Below, piece after piece: positions 53,950 through 64,000 of a DNA stretch of 64,000 bases (within the stretch, counting starts at the first letter, position 1; each line of letters opens with the position of its first letter). A program made the translations under genes and the position numbers. The DNA is from Amycolatopsis antarctica (GTDB taxonomy: Bacteria > Actinomycetota > Actinomycetes > Mycobacteriales > Pseudonocardiaceae): NCBI RefSeq assembly GCF_002262875.1, contig NZ_NKYE01000002.1, positions 310,001 through 374,000 of the forward strand, read 5' to 3'. Under the pieces are notes generated by a model, which saw only the letters and a program-made list of their open reading frames with translations, was not told the origin of the DNA and made no database searches.

Positions 53950-55548
53950 GTGTCTGTCAACAACGACGGGTCGGCCCCGTCTGGCGGGCCGGTCCCGGAC
54001 AGCCCGGCGAAATTCGTCGCCGCGCCACCTCGCCCCGCCCGCATCGAACCGGTTCCCCTGACGACGCTGGTCGCCCGCGCCGACGCGCGCGTCGTGCCGG
54101 ATCGCGACGCCGAGGAGGTCTCGGTCACCGGTGCCACGCTGCGCGCCCAGCACGTGCTCCCCGGCGACCTGTTCGCCGCGCTGCCGGGTGCGCGCGTGCA
54201 CGGCGCCGACTTCGCCGCGGACGCGATCGCGGCCGGTGCCACCGCCGTGCTCACCGACCCGGCGGGGGCCGAGCGCCCGGCGCTGCGCGAGGCCTCCGTG
54301 CCGATCCTGGTGCACCCCGACCCGCGCGCCATGATCGGGCCGATGGCCGCCTGGATCTACGGGGAACCCTCGCTGCGGGTGGCCGTGCTCGGCGTCACCG
54401 GCACCTCCGGCAAGACGACCACCGCCTACCTGATCGAGGCCGGCCTGCGCGCCGCGGGCCGGACCACCGGGCTGATCGGCACCGTCGAGACCCGGATCGC
54501 GGGCGAGCGCATCGCCAGCGCGTTCACCACGCCCGAGGCACCGGACCTGCAGGCCCTGCTCGCCGTCATGGCCGAGCAGGGGGTGACGCACGTGCCGATG
54601 GAGGTGTCCAGCCACGCGCTCTCCCTCGGCCGGGTCAACGGCACCCGGTTCGCCGTCGGGGCCTTCACCAACCTCTCGCAGGACCACCTGGACTTCCACC
54701 GCGACATGGAGGACTACTTCGCCGCCAAGTCGCTGCTGTTCGACGGCCGCTCGACCACCGAGGTCGTCGTCGTGGACAGCCCGTGGGGGCAGGCGCTGGT
54801 CACCCCGCACACGGTGACCGTGGCGACCGAGCAGGACACCGAATCCACCTGGCGGGCCACCGGGCTCTCGGTCACCGCCACCGGGGAACAGGCCTTCCGG
54901 ATGCACGGCCCGGACGGGCTCTCGGCCGCCGCCACGCTGCCGCTGCCGGGTGCGTTCAACGTCGCCAACGCGCTGCTCGCCGCCGCCGTGCTCGACGCCG
55001 CGGGCGTGCCTGCGGAGCAGATCGTCGCCGGGCTGGCCTCGGTCGAGGTGCCGGGCCGGATGGAGCGCGTCTACCTCGGCCAGGACTTCACCGCCGTCGT
55101 CGACTACGCCCACAAACCCGCCGCGGTGGGGCAGGCGCTGGAGGCGCTGCGCGCCCGCACCGGCGGCAGGATCATCACCGTGCTCGGCTGCGGCGGCGAC
55201 CGCGACACCGGCAAGCGGCCGATGATGGGTGACGCCGCCGTCCGGGGCAGCGACGTGCTGATCGTCACCGACGACAACCCGCGCACCGAGGAGCCTGCCG
55301 CGATCCGCGCGGCCATGCTCACCGGGGCGCGCGCGGTCGGCCCGTCCCTCGGCGGGGAACTGCTGGAGATCGGCGACCGGCGGACGGCCATCGCCGAGGC
55401 CGTGGGCCGCGCAGGCCAGGGCGACGTCGTGTTCGTCGCCGGCAAGGGACACGAGACCGGGCAGGAGGTCCACGGTGTGGTGCAGCCGTTCTCCGACCGG
55501 GACGAACTCACCACCGCCATCCGCCACCGTCTCGAGGTGACCGCGTGA
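53950..55548 (+). CDS. murE: UDP-MurNAc-tripeptide synthetase MurE (meso-diaminopimelate adding)
   Basis: A 532-residue ATP-dependent ligase. An extra N-terminal stretch of about 40 residues precedes the fold. ATP loop GVTGTSGKTTTAYLIE; VDYAHKPAAV; DNPR (TDDNPRTEEP) specifies meso-diaminopimelate rather than lysine. It joins the product of DapF to UDP-MurNAc-Ala-Glu. First gene of an overlapping mur-fts run; the stop overlaps the murF GTG. Confidence 0.96.
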   Translation: MSVNNDGSAPSGGPVPDSPAKFVAAPPRPARIEPVPLTTLVARADARVVPDRDAEEVSVTGATLRAQHVLPGDLFAALPGARVHGADFAADAIAAGATAVLTDPAGAERPALREASVPILVHPDPRAMIGPMAAWIYGEPSLRVAVLGVTGTSGKTTTAYLIEAGLRAAGRTTGLIGTVETRIAGERIASAFTTPEAPDLQALLAVMAEQGVTHVPMEVSSHALSLGRVNGTRFAVGAFTNLSQDHLDFHRDMEDYFAAKSLLFDGRSTTEVVVVDSPWGQALVTPHTVTVATEQDTESTWRATGLSVTATGEQAFRMHGPDGLSAAATLPLPGAFNVANALLAAAVLDAAGVPAEQIVAGLASVEVPGRMERVYLGQDFTAVVDYAHKPAAVGQALEALRARTGGRIITVLGCGGDRDTGKRPMMGDAAVRGSDVLIVTDDNPRTEEPAAIRAAMLTGARAVGPSLGGELLEIGDRRTAIAEAVGRAGQGDVVFVAGKGHETGQEVHGVVQPFSDRDELTTAIRHRLEVTA

Positions 55549-57026
55549 TCACGCTGACCATGGCCGAGATCGCCGAGATCGTCGGCGGCAGGCTGCACGG
55601 CACCGACGGCTCCACCCGGGTCACCGGCGGCGTCGAGTTCGACTCCAGGGCGCTCACCGGTGGCGGGCTCTTCGTGGCCCTGCCGGGGGAGAAGGTCGAC
55701 GGGCACACCTTCGCCGCCAGGGCGGTCGCCGCGGGTGCGGCGGGAGTCCTGGCCGCCCGCGAGGTCGACGCCCCCGCCGTCATCGTGCCGCCGCTCGCCG
55801 AGGGCGCCGCGCACGAGCGTTCGGTCGCGCTCACCGGCGACACCGACGGTTCCGGCGCGGCCGTGCTCGCCGCGCTGGGCGCGCTCGCCCGCCACGTGGT
55901 CACCGTGCTCGCCCGTGACGGGCTCGCCGTCGTCGGCGTCACCGGTTCCTCAGGCAAGACCTCCACCAAGGACCTGATCGCCCAGTTGCTGGAGCCTCTC
56001 GGCCCGACGGTGGCGCCGCCGGGCTCGTTCAACAACGAGCTCGGCCATCCGTGGACCGCACTGCGCGCCGAGGCCTCGACCCGGCACCTGGTGCTGGAGC
56101 TCTCCGCGCGCGGGCCCGGCCACATCGCCGAACTGGCGGCCGTGGCGCCGCCGCGGATCGGCGTGGTGCTCAACGTCGGCAGTGCTCACGTCGGTGAGTT
56201 CGGTTCCCGGGACGGGATCGCGAAGACGAAGGGTGAACTCGTCGAGGCACTGCCCGCCGAGGGAGTCGCCGTGCTCAACCTCGACGATCCGCTGGTCGCC
56301 GCGATGGCCTCCCGCACGCGAGCGCGGGTGGTCGGCGTGGGGGAGAACCCCGCGGCCGAGGTGCGCGCCGTGGACGTGACGCTCGACGAACGGGCCCGCG
56401 CGTCGTTCCGGCTCGTCTGCCCGCAGGGCGAGGCCGCCGTCAACCTGCCGCTGTTCGGCGAGCACCACGTCGGCAACGCGCTGGCCGCCGCCGCCGTGGC
56501 GCTCGAACTCGGTTCCCCGGTCGCCGACGTCGCGCGCCGGCTGTCCTCGGTGCGGCGCCGGTCCGAGCGCCGGATGGACGTGCGCACCAGGGCCGACGGC
56601 CTGACGGTGCTCAACGACTCCTACAACGCCAACCCCGAGTCCGTGCGCGCCGCGCTGAAGACCCTGGCCTCGATGAGCCGCGGCAGGCGCTCATGGGCGG
56701 TACTCGGTGTCATGGGCGAACTCGGGGCAGATAGCGTGACCGCGCACGACGAGATCGGCCGCCTCGCGGTCCGGCTGAACATCAGCAGGCTCGTCGTGGT
56801 CGGTGATTCCGCCGTCGCGCCGATGCACCAGGGCGCATGCCACGAAGGTTCTTGGGGAGAGGAGTCGGTCCTGGTACCCGACACCGATGCCGCCGTCGCG
56901 CTGCTGCGCGACGAACTCCGGCCGGACGATGTCGTGCTCGTCAAGGCGTCCAAGGTCGCCGAGCTCTGGCGGGTGGCCGACGCGCTGCTCGCGGACTCCG
57001 GCACCGGTCACGGTGGTGACGCGTGA
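55545..57026 (+). CDS. murF: UDP-MurNAc-tripeptide D-Ala-D-Ala ligase MurF
   Basis: A 493-residue ligase adding D-Ala-D-Ala. ATP loop [43 protein letters not shown] start overlaps murE (GTGA) and the end overlaps mraY in the same way. Confidence 0.96.
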   Translation: MITLTMAEIAEIVGGRLHGTDGSTRVTGGVEFDSRALTGGGLFVALPGEKVDGHTFAARAVAAGAAGVLAAREVDAPAVIVPPLAEGAAHERSVALTGDTDGSGAAVLAALGALARHVVTVLARDGLAVVGVTGSSGKTSTKDLIAQLLEPLGPTVAPPGSFNNELGHPWTALRAEASTRHLVLELSARGPGHIAELAAVAPPRIGVVLNVGSAHVGEFGSRDGIAKTKGELVEALPAEGVAVLNLDDPLVAAMASRTRARVVGVGENPAAEVRAVDVTLDERARASFRLVCPQGEAAVNLPLFGEHHVGNALAAAAVALELGSPVADVARRLSSVRRRSERRMDVRTRADGLTVLNDSYNANPESVRAALKTLASMSRGRRSWAVLGVMGELGADSVTAHDEIGRLAVRLNISRLVVVGDSAVAPMHQGACHEGSWGEESVLVPDTDAAVALLRDELRPDDVVLVKASKVAELWRVADALLADSGTGHGGDA

Positions 57027-58108
57027 TCAGCATCCTGATCGCCGCCTCCGTCGGCCTGCTCGTCTCCATCCTGCTCACCCCGTACCTCATCCGCGTGTTC
57101 TCCCAGCAGGGGTTCGGCCAGGAGATCCGCGAAGAGGGACCGCAGGGACACAAGTCCAAGCGCGGCACGCCCACCATGGGCGGCGTCGCGATCATCACCG
57201 CACTGGTCATCGGTTATTTCACCGCGCACCTGATCAACTGGATCGGCGGTTCCTCCAGCACCGGGCCGACGGCGTCCGGGCTGATCGTGCTGTTCCTGGC
57301 CGTCGCGCTGGGGGTGGTCGGTTTCCTCGACGACTTCATCAAGATCCGCAAGCAGCGCAACCTCGGCCTGAACAAGACGGCGAAGCTCGTCGGGCAGCTC
57401 GTCGTCGCGCTCGTCTTCGCGGTGCTGGTGCTGCAGTTCGCCGACGACCGCGGGCTCACGCCCGCCTCGCAGAACCTGTCCTACGTGCGGGACCTGGCGC
57501 TGATCTTCTTCCCGGTGCCCATCTTCATCATCTTCTGCTACCTGCTGATCTCCGCGTGGTCGAACGCGGTCAACTTCACCGACGGCCTCGACGGTCTCGC
57601 CGGTGGCGCCTCGGCGATGGTGCTCGGCACGTACGTGGTGATCGCGTTCTGGCAGGCCCGCCTCGACTGCGGCGTCACGCCCCAGGCCGCCTGCTACGAC
57701 GTGCGCGACCCGCTGGACCTGGCCGTGGTGGCCGCGGCGGCGACGGGCGCGTGCATCGGCTTCCTCTGGTGGAACGCCGCACCCGCCAAGATCTTCATGG
57801 GCGACACCGGATCACTGGCCCTCGGCGGGCTCGTCGCCGGTCTCTCGATGACCACCCGCACCGAACTGCTCGCCATCGTCATCGGCGGCCTGTTCGTCGT
57901 CGAGATGGTCTCGGTGGTCGCGCAGATCGCGGTCTTCCGCACCACCCGGAAACGACTGTTCCGGATGGCGCCCTTCCACCACCACTTCGAACTGGCGGGC
58001 TGGGCGGAGACCACGGTCATCATCCGGTTCTGGCTGCTCGCCGCCATCTGCTGCATGTTCGGCCTCGGCCTGTTCTACAGCGAACAGCTCGGCATCGCGG
58101 GAGGCTGA
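57023..58108 (+). CDS. mraY: Phospho-MurNAc-pentapeptide transferase MraY
   Basis: A 361-residue integral membrane enzyme of about ten spans making lipid I from undecaprenyl phosphate. Signature motifs: [19 protein letters not shown] (catalytic Asp pair), [15 protein letters not shown] and [12 protein letters not shown]. Overlaps murF by 4 bp; murD follows after 6 bp. Confidence 0.97.
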   Translation: MISILIAASVGLLVSILLTPYLIRVFSQQGFGQEIREEGPQGHKSKRGTPTMGGVAIITALVIGYFTAHLINWIGGSSSTGPTASGLIVLFLAVALGVVGFLDDFIKIRKQRNLGLNKTAKLVGQLVVALVFAVLVLQFADDRGLTPASQNLSYVRDLALIFFPVPIFIIFCYLLISAWSNAVNFTDGLDGLAGGASAMVLGTYVVIAFWQARLDCGVTPQAACYDVRDPLDLAVVAAAATGACIGFLWWNAAPAKIFMGDTGSLALGGLVAGLSMTTRTELLAIVIGGLFVVEMVSVVAQIAVFRTTRKRLFRMAPFHHHFELAGWAETTVIIRFWLLAAICCMFGLGLFYSEQLGIAGG

Positions 58109-58114
58109 GCGGTC

Positions 58115-59515
58115 ATGGATCTCACCGGACGCCGGGTACTGGTCGCGGGCGCCGGGGTGACCGGGCGGTCGGTGGCGGACGCGCTGGTCACCGCGGGCGC
58201 GCACGTCACCGTGACCGACGGCGACGCCGGACGGCTCGCGGAGCTGGCGGCGCCCGGAGTGGAGACGGCCGCGGGCCTCACCGAGCCGCCGGAGGGCACC
58301 GAGCTGGTCGTCACCAGCCCCGGCTGGCGTCCCGGCTCGCCGCTGCTCGTCGCGGCGGCCGCCGCCGGCGTCGAGGTCATCGGCGACGTGGAGCTGGCCT
58401 GGCGCATCGGTGAAGCCCTCCCGGAACCACCGGTCTGGCTCGCCGTCACCGGCACCAACGGCAAGACCACCACCGTCGGCATGCTGGAGTCGATCCTGCG
58501 CGCGGCCGGCGTGGACGCGGTGGCCTGCGGCAACGTCGGGTACGCGGTGACCGACGCCGTCGCCGCCGGGCACCGGGTGCTCGCCGTGGAACTGTCCAGT
58601 TTCCAGCTCCACTGGTCGAACACGCTCGCGCCGAGAGCCTCGGCCGTGCTCAACCTCGCCGAGGACCACATCGACTGGCACGGTTCGATGGAGGCCTACG
58701 CCGCAGACAAGGGCACGGTGCACGAACGCAGCGGCACGGTCGTCGCCAACGCGGACGACCCGTGGTCCTCGGCCCTGGCCGGCACGCACGCCGGACCAGG
58801 CGCCCGCCGGGTGGCCTTCACCCTGGACAGCCCGCGTCCCGGGCAGTTCGGCGTGGTCGAGGACCTGCTGGTGGACCGGGCCCTGGTCGCCGATCCCGCC
58901 ACCACCGCCGAGGAACTCGCGCAACTGCCCGACGTCCGCCCCGCGGGCCCGCACAACGTCGCCAACGCCCTCGCCGCCGCGGCACTGGCCAGGGCCTACG
59001 GCGTGCCACCCGCAGCGATCGCCGAGGGGCTGCGTGCCTTCCGCCCCGGCGCGCACCGGGCCGTGCCGGTGGCCGAGATCGGCGGCGTCCGCTACGTCAA
59101 CGACTCCAAGGCCACCAACCCGCACGCCGCCGCGGGATCGCTGCTGGCGCATCCCGGCGTGGTGTGGATCGCGGGCGGAATGCTCAAGGGGGCCTCGGTC
59201 GACGAACTGGTGGCCGCCACGGCGGACAGGCTGCGCGGGGTGGTGCTGCTCGGCGTCGATTCCGGCGTGATCGCCGCCGCTGTTGCGCGACACGCGCCGG
59301 ATGTACCGGTCAACACGGTGCTCCCGGGTGACGATGACCCCATGACTGCGGCAGTGGGAGCGGCCAGCGCAATGGCACGACCGGGTGACGTCGTGCTGCT
59401 GGCCCCGGCCGCCGCCTCGCTGGACATGTTCCGCGACTACGCCCATCGGGGCGACGCCTTCGCCGACGCGGTCCGTGCCCTCGCCACGGGGGAGCCGAAT
59501 CGTGACGGTGGTTGA
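58115..59515 (+). CDS. murD: UDP-MurNAc-alanine D-glutamate ligase MurD
   Basis: A 466-residue ligase adding D-Glu. N-terminal nucleotide fold (VLVAGAGVTGRSVADAL), ATP loop AVTGTNGKTTTVG, Mur signature LAEDHIDWHGSMEAYAADK and YVNDSKATNPHAA. ATG preceded by GGGAGG. Overlaps ftsW by 14 bp. Confidence 0.96.
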   Translation: MDLTGRRVLVAGAGVTGRSVADALVTAGAHVTVTDGDAGRLAELAAPGVETAAGLTEPPEGTELVVTSPGWRPGSPLLVAAAAAGVEVIGDVELAWRIGEALPEPPVWLAVTGTNGKTTTVGMLESILRAAGVDAVACGNVGYAVTDAVAAGHRVLAVELSSFQLHWSNTLAPRASAVLNLAEDHIDWHGSMEAYAADKGTVHERSGTVVANADDPWSSALAGTHAGPGARRVAFTLDSPRPGQFGVVEDLLVDRALVADPATTAEELAQLPDVRPAGPHNVANALAAAALARAYGVPPAAIAEGLRAFRPGAHRAVPVAEIGGVRYVNDSKATNPHAAAGSLLAHPGVVWIAGGMLKGASVDELVAATADRLRGVVLLGVDSGVIAAAVARHAPDVPVNTVLPGDDDPMTAAVGAASAMARPGDVVLLAPAAASLDMFRDYAHRGDAFADAVRALATGEPNRDGG

Positions 59516-61016
59516 CCAGAACAGGGACAGGCGCGGCAGGGACGGCCGGACGGAAACGCCGGCCCCCCGGCGGAAGCGGCCCGAACGACGGCGGCCGGCG
59601 CGCGGCCTGACGGCCGTGCGGGTGGCGCTGACGGCCTGGCTGTCGCGGCCGCTGGCCTCGTTCCACCTGATCCTCGCCATCTGCGGGCTGCTCACCACGA
59701 TCGGCATCGTCATGGTGCTCTCGGCATCCTCGGTCGAGTCGCTGAACACCGGCTCCTCGCCGTACAGCCTGTTCCGCAAGCACCTGGTGTTCGTCGCGCT
59801 CGGTTCGGTGGTCTTCTGGGTGGCGCTGCGGCTGCCACTGCGCAGGCTCCGGACGCTGTCCTCGACCGCCATGGTGCTGGGGCTGGGCCTGCTGGTCCTG
59901 GTGCTGACCCCGCTGGGCACCGAGCATTACGGGTCGAAGGGCTGGTTCGACGTCGCCGGGTACTCCTTCCAGCCGGTGGAGATCGCCAAGGTCGCACTGG
60001 CCATGTGGGGCGCGCACATCCTGGTCACCAAGCACGCGGTGCTGCACCAGTGGCGGCATCTGCTGGTTCCGGTGGTGCCCGCGGCGCTGCTCATGTTCGG
60101 CCTGCTGATGATGCAGCCGGACCTCGGCGGCACGGTCACCCTCGGGGTGGTGCTGCTGGCGCTGCTGTGGTTCGCCGGCGCCCCGAAGCGGTTGTTCGGC
60201 GTGCTGCTCGGCGCCGCCGCGCTGGGCGTACTGGTGCTGGCGCTGATCGACCAGTACCGCCTCGACCGGGTGCTGTCGTTCCTCAATCCCTCGGCCGATC
60301 CGCAGGGCAAGGGGCTGCAGGCCAACCAGGCGCTCTACGCGCTCGCCGACGGCGGCCTGTTCGGCAAGGGACTGAACCAGGGCGCCTCGAAGTGGAACTA
60401 CCTGCCCAACGTCCACCACGACTTCATCTTCGCCCTGCTCGGCGAGGAACTCGGCCTGGTCGGCTGCGTGGCGGTGATGGGCCTGTTCGGCCTGCTGGCC
60501 GTCGTCGGGCTGCGCATCGCCACCCGCAACCTCGACCCGTGGATCCGCATCCTCGCCGGCACGCTCACCGCCTGGCTGGTCGCGCAGGCGGCGATCAACA
60601 TCGGTTACGTCGTCGGGCTGCTGCCCGTCACCGGCGTGACCCTGCCGCTGATCTCCTACGGCGGTACCTCGCTGCTGGTGACCATGATGCTGTTCGGCAT
60701 CCTGGCGAACTGCGCCCGGCACGAACCGGAGGCGGTGGCCGCACTGCGCACGCAGGGGCCCGGTAAGTTCGGGCGGCTGCTCCGGCTGCCCGCGCCCGAG
60801 CCGTACCGGCCGCCCGCCCGTAAATCCGGTCGCAGGCCCGCGGCACGGAGCGGGGCCGCGAACGGGCGCAGGCCCGCGCCGCGCACCGCCCGCTCGGCCG
60901 CGGCACCGGACCGGCGCAGGTCCACCGCGCGCGGCGGCAGCACGGCCGCACGCGGCACCCCAGTACGCAACACCGCCAGGACGTCGCGGACGTCGAACCG
61001 GAGAGGAACTTGGTGA
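59502..61016 (+). CDS. ftsW: Division glycosyltransferase FtsW
   Basis: A 504-residue SEDS-family protein, the septal peptidoglycan polymerase that works with a class B PBP. About ten spans between residues 50 and 410; conserved [25 protein letters not shown] and [12 protein letters not shown]. Both ends are basic: an Arg-rich start (about 1-45) and a 75-residue Arg/Ala/Pro tail (about 430-504). GTG 59502 has GGGGGAG 7 nt upstream. Confidence 0.96.
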   Translation: MTVVDQNRDRRGRDGRTETPAPRRKRPERRRPARGLTAVRVALTAWLSRPLASFHLILAICGLLTTIGIVMVLSASSVESLNTGSSPYSLFRKHLVFVALGSVVFWVALRLPLRRLRTLSSTAMVLGLGLLVLVLTPLGTEHYGSKGWFDVAGYSFQPVEIAKVALAMWGAHILVTKHAVLHQWRHLLVPVVPAALLMFGLLMMQPDLGGTVTLGVVLLALLWFAGAPKRLFGVLLGAAALGVLVLALIDQYRLDRVLSFLNPSADPQGKGLQANQALYALADGGLFGKGLNQGASKWNYLPNVHHDFIFALLGEELGLVGCVAVMGLFGLLAVVGLRIATRNLDPWIRILAGTLTAWLVAQAAINIGYVVGLLPVTGVTLPLISYGGTSLLVTMMLFGILANCARHEPEAVAALRTQGPGKFGRLLRLPAPEPYRPPARKSGRRPAARSGAANGRRPAPRTARSAAAPDRRRSTARGGSTAARGTPVRNTARTSRTSNRRGTW

Positions 61017-62185
61017 GCGAGCCGGCAACGAACACGGAGCGAGCCGCGTCGAGCGCGGCACCGACAGTCGTGGTGGCCGGAGGTGGCACGGCGGGGCACA
61101 TCGAGCCCGCGCTGGCGCTCGCGGACGCCGTGATGCGGCTCCGGCCCGACGCGCGGGTCGTCGCGCTGGGCACCGAACGCGGGCTGGAAAACACCCTGGT
61201 GCCCGCGCGCGGCTACCCACTCGAGCTCATCCCGCCGGTGCCGATGCCCCGCAAGCCGACCCCGGATCTGCTCCGTCTGCCGCTGAGGGTCCGCGACTCC
61301 GTCCGCCGTACCCGCGAGGTCCTCGACCGGGTCGGTGCCGATGTCGTCGTCGGTTTCGGCGGCTACGTCGCGCTGCCCGCCTACCTCGCGGCGCGCGGCC
61401 GGGTGCCGATCGTCGTGCACGAGGCGAACAAGCGTCCCGGCCTGGCCAACAAGGTCGGCGCCCGCTTCGCCGAGCAGGTGGCGGTGGCGGCACCCGGCAC
61501 CCCGCTCGCCGGGGCGCGCGTCGTCGGCATCCCGCTGCGCCGCTCGATCACCACACTGGACCGTGCCGCCCTGCGCGCCGAGGCCAGGGAGTTCTTCGGC
61601 CTCGACCCCGAGGCGCCGACCCTGCTCGCCTTCGGCGGTTCGCAGGGCGCCCGCTCGATCAACACCGCGGTGTCCGCGGCGGCGGGCGACTTCGCCGCCG
61701 CGGGGGTGGGCGTGTTGCATGCTCATGGCCCGAAGAACACCGTGGTGGTACAGGAGTTCCCCGGCAGGCCCGCGTACGTACCCGTGCCCTACCTGGACCG
61801 GATGGACCTGGCCTACGCCGCGGCCGACGTCGTGCTGTGCCGTTCCGGTGCGATGACCGCCGCCGAGGTCTCCGCCGTCGGCCTGCCCGCGATCTTCGTC
61901 CCGCTGCCGCACGGCAACGGTGAGCAGGGCGTCAACGCGGAGCCCGCGATCGGCGCCGGGGCGGGCATCGTGATCGACGACGCAGACCTGACCGCCTCGT
62001 CGATCCGGGATCTGGTGCTCCCGCTGGTGACCGACGCCGGCCGGGTGAAGACAATGGGTGCGGCAGCGGTGGGCCTTGGCCACCGCGAGGCCGACGAGGT
62101 GTTGGCCGGGATCGTGCTCGACGCGGTCGCCGCGGACAGGGCTGCGGGCAGGACCGCGGGACGACGGGGTGCAGGACATGAATGA
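61013..62185 (+). CDS. murG: Lipid II synthase MurG
   Basis: A 390-residue GT-B glycosyltransferase adding GlcNAc to lipid I at the inner membrane face. [42 protein letters not shown] and [22 protein letters not shown] are present. GTG 61013 overlaps the ftsW stop; TTG 61010 is the alternative. Ribosome site GAGAGGA. Confidence 0.96.
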   Translation: MSEPATNTERAASSAAPTVVVAGGGTAGHIEPALALADAVMRLRPDARVVALGTERGLENTLVPARGYPLELIPPVPMPRKPTPDLLRLPLRVRDSVRRTREVLDRVGADVVVGFGGYVALPAYLAARGRVPIVVHEANKRPGLANKVGARFAEQVAVAAPGTPLAGARVVGIPLRRSITTLDRAALRAEAREFFGLDPEAPTLLAFGGSQGARSINTAVSAAAGDFAAAGVGVLHAHGPKNTVVVQEFPGRPAYVPVPYLDRMDLAYAAADVVLCRSGAMTAAEVSAVGLPAIFVPLPHGNGEQGVNAEPAIGAGAGIVIDDADLTASSIRDLVLPLVTDAGRVKTMGAAAVGLGHREADEVLAGIVLDAVAADRAAGRTAGRRGAGHE

Positions 62186-63587
62186 CGTTCCCGAGGTGTT
62201 GCGGCGTGCGCATCTCATCGGAATCGGCGGCGCCGGGATGAGCGGCATCGCCCGCATCCTGCTGGCCAGGGGAGCCGCGGTGTCCGGCTCCGACGCCAAG
62301 GACTCACGCGCTTTCCTGTCGCTGCGCGCGCAGGGGGCGAAGATCGCGATCGGCCAGCGTTCGGAGAACCTGGACCTGTTCGCCGAGGGGCCGTCGGCGG
62401 TGGTGGTGTCCACCGCGATCAGGGACGTCAACCCGGAGCTGGCCGCGGCGCGGGAACGCGGGGTCACCGTGCTGCACCGGGCCGAGGCGCTCGCCGGACT
62501 GATGGAGGGGCACCGGGTGGCGGCCATCGCCGGCACTCACGGCAAGACCTCCACCACCTCGATGCTGACGGTCGCGCTGCAGCACTGCCGTCTCGATCCC
62601 TCGTTCGCCATCGGCGGTGATCTCAACGAGTCCGGTGCCAACGCCCACCACGGCGAAGGCGGCATGTTCGTCGCCGAGGCGGACGAGAGCGACGGCTCGT
62701 TCCTCAGCTACGCCCCCTCGGTCGCCGTGGTGACCAATGTGGAGCCGGACCACCTCGACCACCACGGCACCGCCGAGGCCTACGTGGCCGTGTTCGGCGA
62801 GTTCGCCCGCCGGGTCCGGCCCGGCGGCCTGCTCATCCTCTGCGGTGACGACGCCGACGCGGCCGCACTGGCCGGAGATGTCGGCGCGGACGTGCGGATC
62901 CGCCGCTACGGCCGCACCGTCGAGGGGCCGGGGGACGCGCGCGTCCTCGGCTACCGGCCGTGGGGTGAGGGCGGGATCGTGACGATCTCCCTGGACGGCA
63001 AGGAGATCGAGATCGAGGTCGCCGTGCCGGGCGAGCACATGGCGTTCAACGCCGTCGCGGCCCTGCTGGCCGGCGTCGAACTGGGCGCACCGGTGGACGG
63101 GCTGATCGAAGGTCTCGCCGCGTTCGGCGGGGTGCGCAGGCGGTTCGAGTTCAAGGGCCGTTCCGGTGACGTCCGGATCTACGACGACTACGCCCACCAC
63201 CCCACCGAGGTGGACGCCCAGCTCCGCGCCGTCCGGCAGGCGGCGGGCGAGGGCCGGGTGATCGTGGTGTTCCAGCCGCACCTGTACTCCCGCACCAGCA
63301 CCTTCGCCGCCGAGTTCGCGCAGGCGCTCGGGCTGGCCGACGAGGTCGTGGTGCTCGACGTCTACGGTGCCCGCGAGGAACCACAGCCCGGCGTCAGCGG
63401 TGCCCTCATCGCCGACCGGATCACCGGCGCGCGGGTGCACTACGAGCCCGCGTTCGACCGGGCGGCCCTGCTCGCGGCCGACCTGGTGCGGCCGGGAGAC
63501 CTGCTGGTCACCATGGGGGCGGGCGACGTCACACAGCTCGGCCCGGAGATCGTCGCCGAGCTGGACCGGCGCGCGGAGCAGGGATAG
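62178..63587 (+). CDS. murC: UDP-MurNAc-L-alanine ligase MurC
   Basis: A 469-residue ligase adding the first alanine. [20 protein letters not shown] loop [25 protein letters not shown] and [11 protein letters not shown] are present. ATG 62178 overlaps murG by 8 bp. Length is normal. Confidence 0.96.
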   Translation: MNDVPEVLRRAHLIGIGGAGMSGIARILLARGAAVSGSDAKDSRAFLSLRAQGAKIAIGQRSENLDLFAEGPSAVVVSTAIRDVNPELAAARERGVTVLHRAEALAGLMEGHRVAAIAGTHGKTSTTSMLTVALQHCRLDPSFAIGGDLNESGANAHHGEGGMFVAEADESDGSFLSYAPSVAVVTNVEPDHLDHHGTAEAYVAVFGEFARRVRPGGLLILCGDDADAAALAGDVGADVRIRRYGRTVEGPGDARVLGYRPWGEGGIVTISLDGKEIEIEVAVPGEHMAFNAVAALLAGVELGAPVDGLIEGLAAFGGVRRRFEFKGRSGDVRIYDDYAHHPTEVDAQLRAVRQAAGEGRVIVVFQPHLYSRTSTFAAEFAQALGLADEVVVLDVYGAREEPQPGVSGALIADRITGARVHYEPAFDRAALLAADLVRPGDLLVTMGAGDVTQLGPEIVAELDRRAEQG

Positions 63588-63589
63588 CC

Positions 63590-64000
63590 ATGACGGTGAC
63601 GCGATCGCGGTCGGGCGGCAGGCGGACGCCGTCCCGCCCGTCGCGCCGCGGCGGGGATACGACGGGTGGCGGGGAACCGGCTGCCAGGGCACGGCGCGGC
63701 CGCAGGCCGGCCAGTGTGCGCGCCCGCACCGCCGATCGGCCGACCCGGCGTCGCGCCATGCGCCGCCGGTGGATCGCGTTGCTCGGCGTGCTGACCATCG
63801 CCGGTCTCGGCTACATCCTGTTCTTCACCTCGACCGTGGGGGCGAAGACCGTGCAGGTGGTCGGCGCGCGGGAACTGCCAGAGGAGCAGATCCTCGCCCT
63901 GGCGGCGGTTCCCGACCAGCGGTCGATGCTGCGCCTGGACGCCGACGAGATCCGCGACCGGGTGCTGACCCTGCCGGGGATCGCCACGGCGGCGGTCTCC
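63590..64000 (+). CDS. ftsQ: Division protein FtsQ, 5' part (runs off the right edge)
   Basis: The first 137 residues are visible, starting at ATG 63590, 2 bp after murC. A very Arg-rich cytosolic region (1 to about 62) is followed by one span (about 63-84: ALLGVLTIAGLGYILFF) and the start of a POTRA domain (VQVVGARELPEEQILALA ... RSMLRLDADEIRDRVLTLPGI). Scaffold of the division complex. Position after murC is typical; ftsZ would be expected next. Confidence 0.92.
   Translation, partial: MTVTRSRSGGRRTPSRPSRRGGDTTGGGEPAARARRGRRPASVRARTADRPTRRRAMRRRWIALLGVLTIAGLGYILFFTSTVGAKTVQVVGARELPEEQILALAAVPDQRSMLRLDADEIRDRVLTLPGIATAAVS

Overview
The window is high-GC, chromosomal actinobacterial DNA. Gene content and order point to Pseudonocardiaceae or a close relative: recA/recX, gluABCD, miaB, miaA, dapF, hflX, lexA, a LysM gene and nrdR follow the order known from mycobacteria and corynebacteria. 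Alongside them are a Sdh1-type succinate dehydrogenase, edd-eda, a mazEF pair and an acuC/acetyltransferase pair. I see no rRNA, tRNA, CRISPR array, insertion sequence or prophage.

Layout. 0-7.3 kb: 5' part of a peptide deformylase gene, a very large Lhr-type helicase, a membrane-anchored Hsp70 and a 42-residue membrane peptide. 7.3-9.5 kb: DUF3046 gene, recA with two DNA-damage promoter types, and recX. 9.5-12.1 kb: edd-eda (Entner-Doudoroff). 12.1-16.4 kb: a small unknown gene plus sdhC-A-B behind two Crp-type sites spaced 31 bp. 16.4-20.6 kb: a methyltransferase and gluABCD glutamate uptake. 20.9-31.1 kb: mazEF, miaB, a membrane protein, a DUF349 protein, miaA, dapF, an MFS exporter, hflX and a secreted anchored protein. 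31.1-36.6 kb: lexA diverging from a LysM division-inhibitor-like gene, then nrdR-nrdJ. 36.9-44.4 kb: a mycothiol-type enzyme, a CBS protein and secreted or cytosolic hydrolases (prolyl oligopeptidase, beta-lactamase-like, S15 peptidase, M23 peptidase). 44.5-49.6 kb: DUF4192 gene, galE, galK, ideR and a rhodanese. 49.7-53.8 kb: acuC (deacetylase) and a Pat-type lysine acetyltransferase. 53.9-64 kb: murE-murF-mraY-murD-ftsW-murG-murC-ftsQ (division and cell wall cluster, right end cut).

The most informative signals are regulatory. recA, the LysM gene and, more weakly, nrdR each carry a TTGTC-(N12)-TAnnnT promoter of the PafBC/RecA-NDp type. recA, lexA and the LysM gene also carry LexA boxes, two of them abutting. 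Perfect DnaA boxes (TTGTCCACA) lie in front of recA and, twice, at nrdR. lexA appears to have a leader of about 445 nt with low-complexity sequence. Several genes (42-aa peptide, DUF3046, mazE, dapF, a secreted protein, a 10-codon leader ORF before acuC, and murE) have a -10 hexamer TAnnnT 6-7 nt before the start codon and no Shine-Dalgarno, the signature of leaderless mRNAs. This fixes the starts of mazE and murE.

No wholly new multi-gene system is evident. Best candidates for follow-up are the nrdR-nrdJ control region, the leaderless 10-codon ORF coupled to acuC, the membrane Hsp70 and the ideR-galK coupling.
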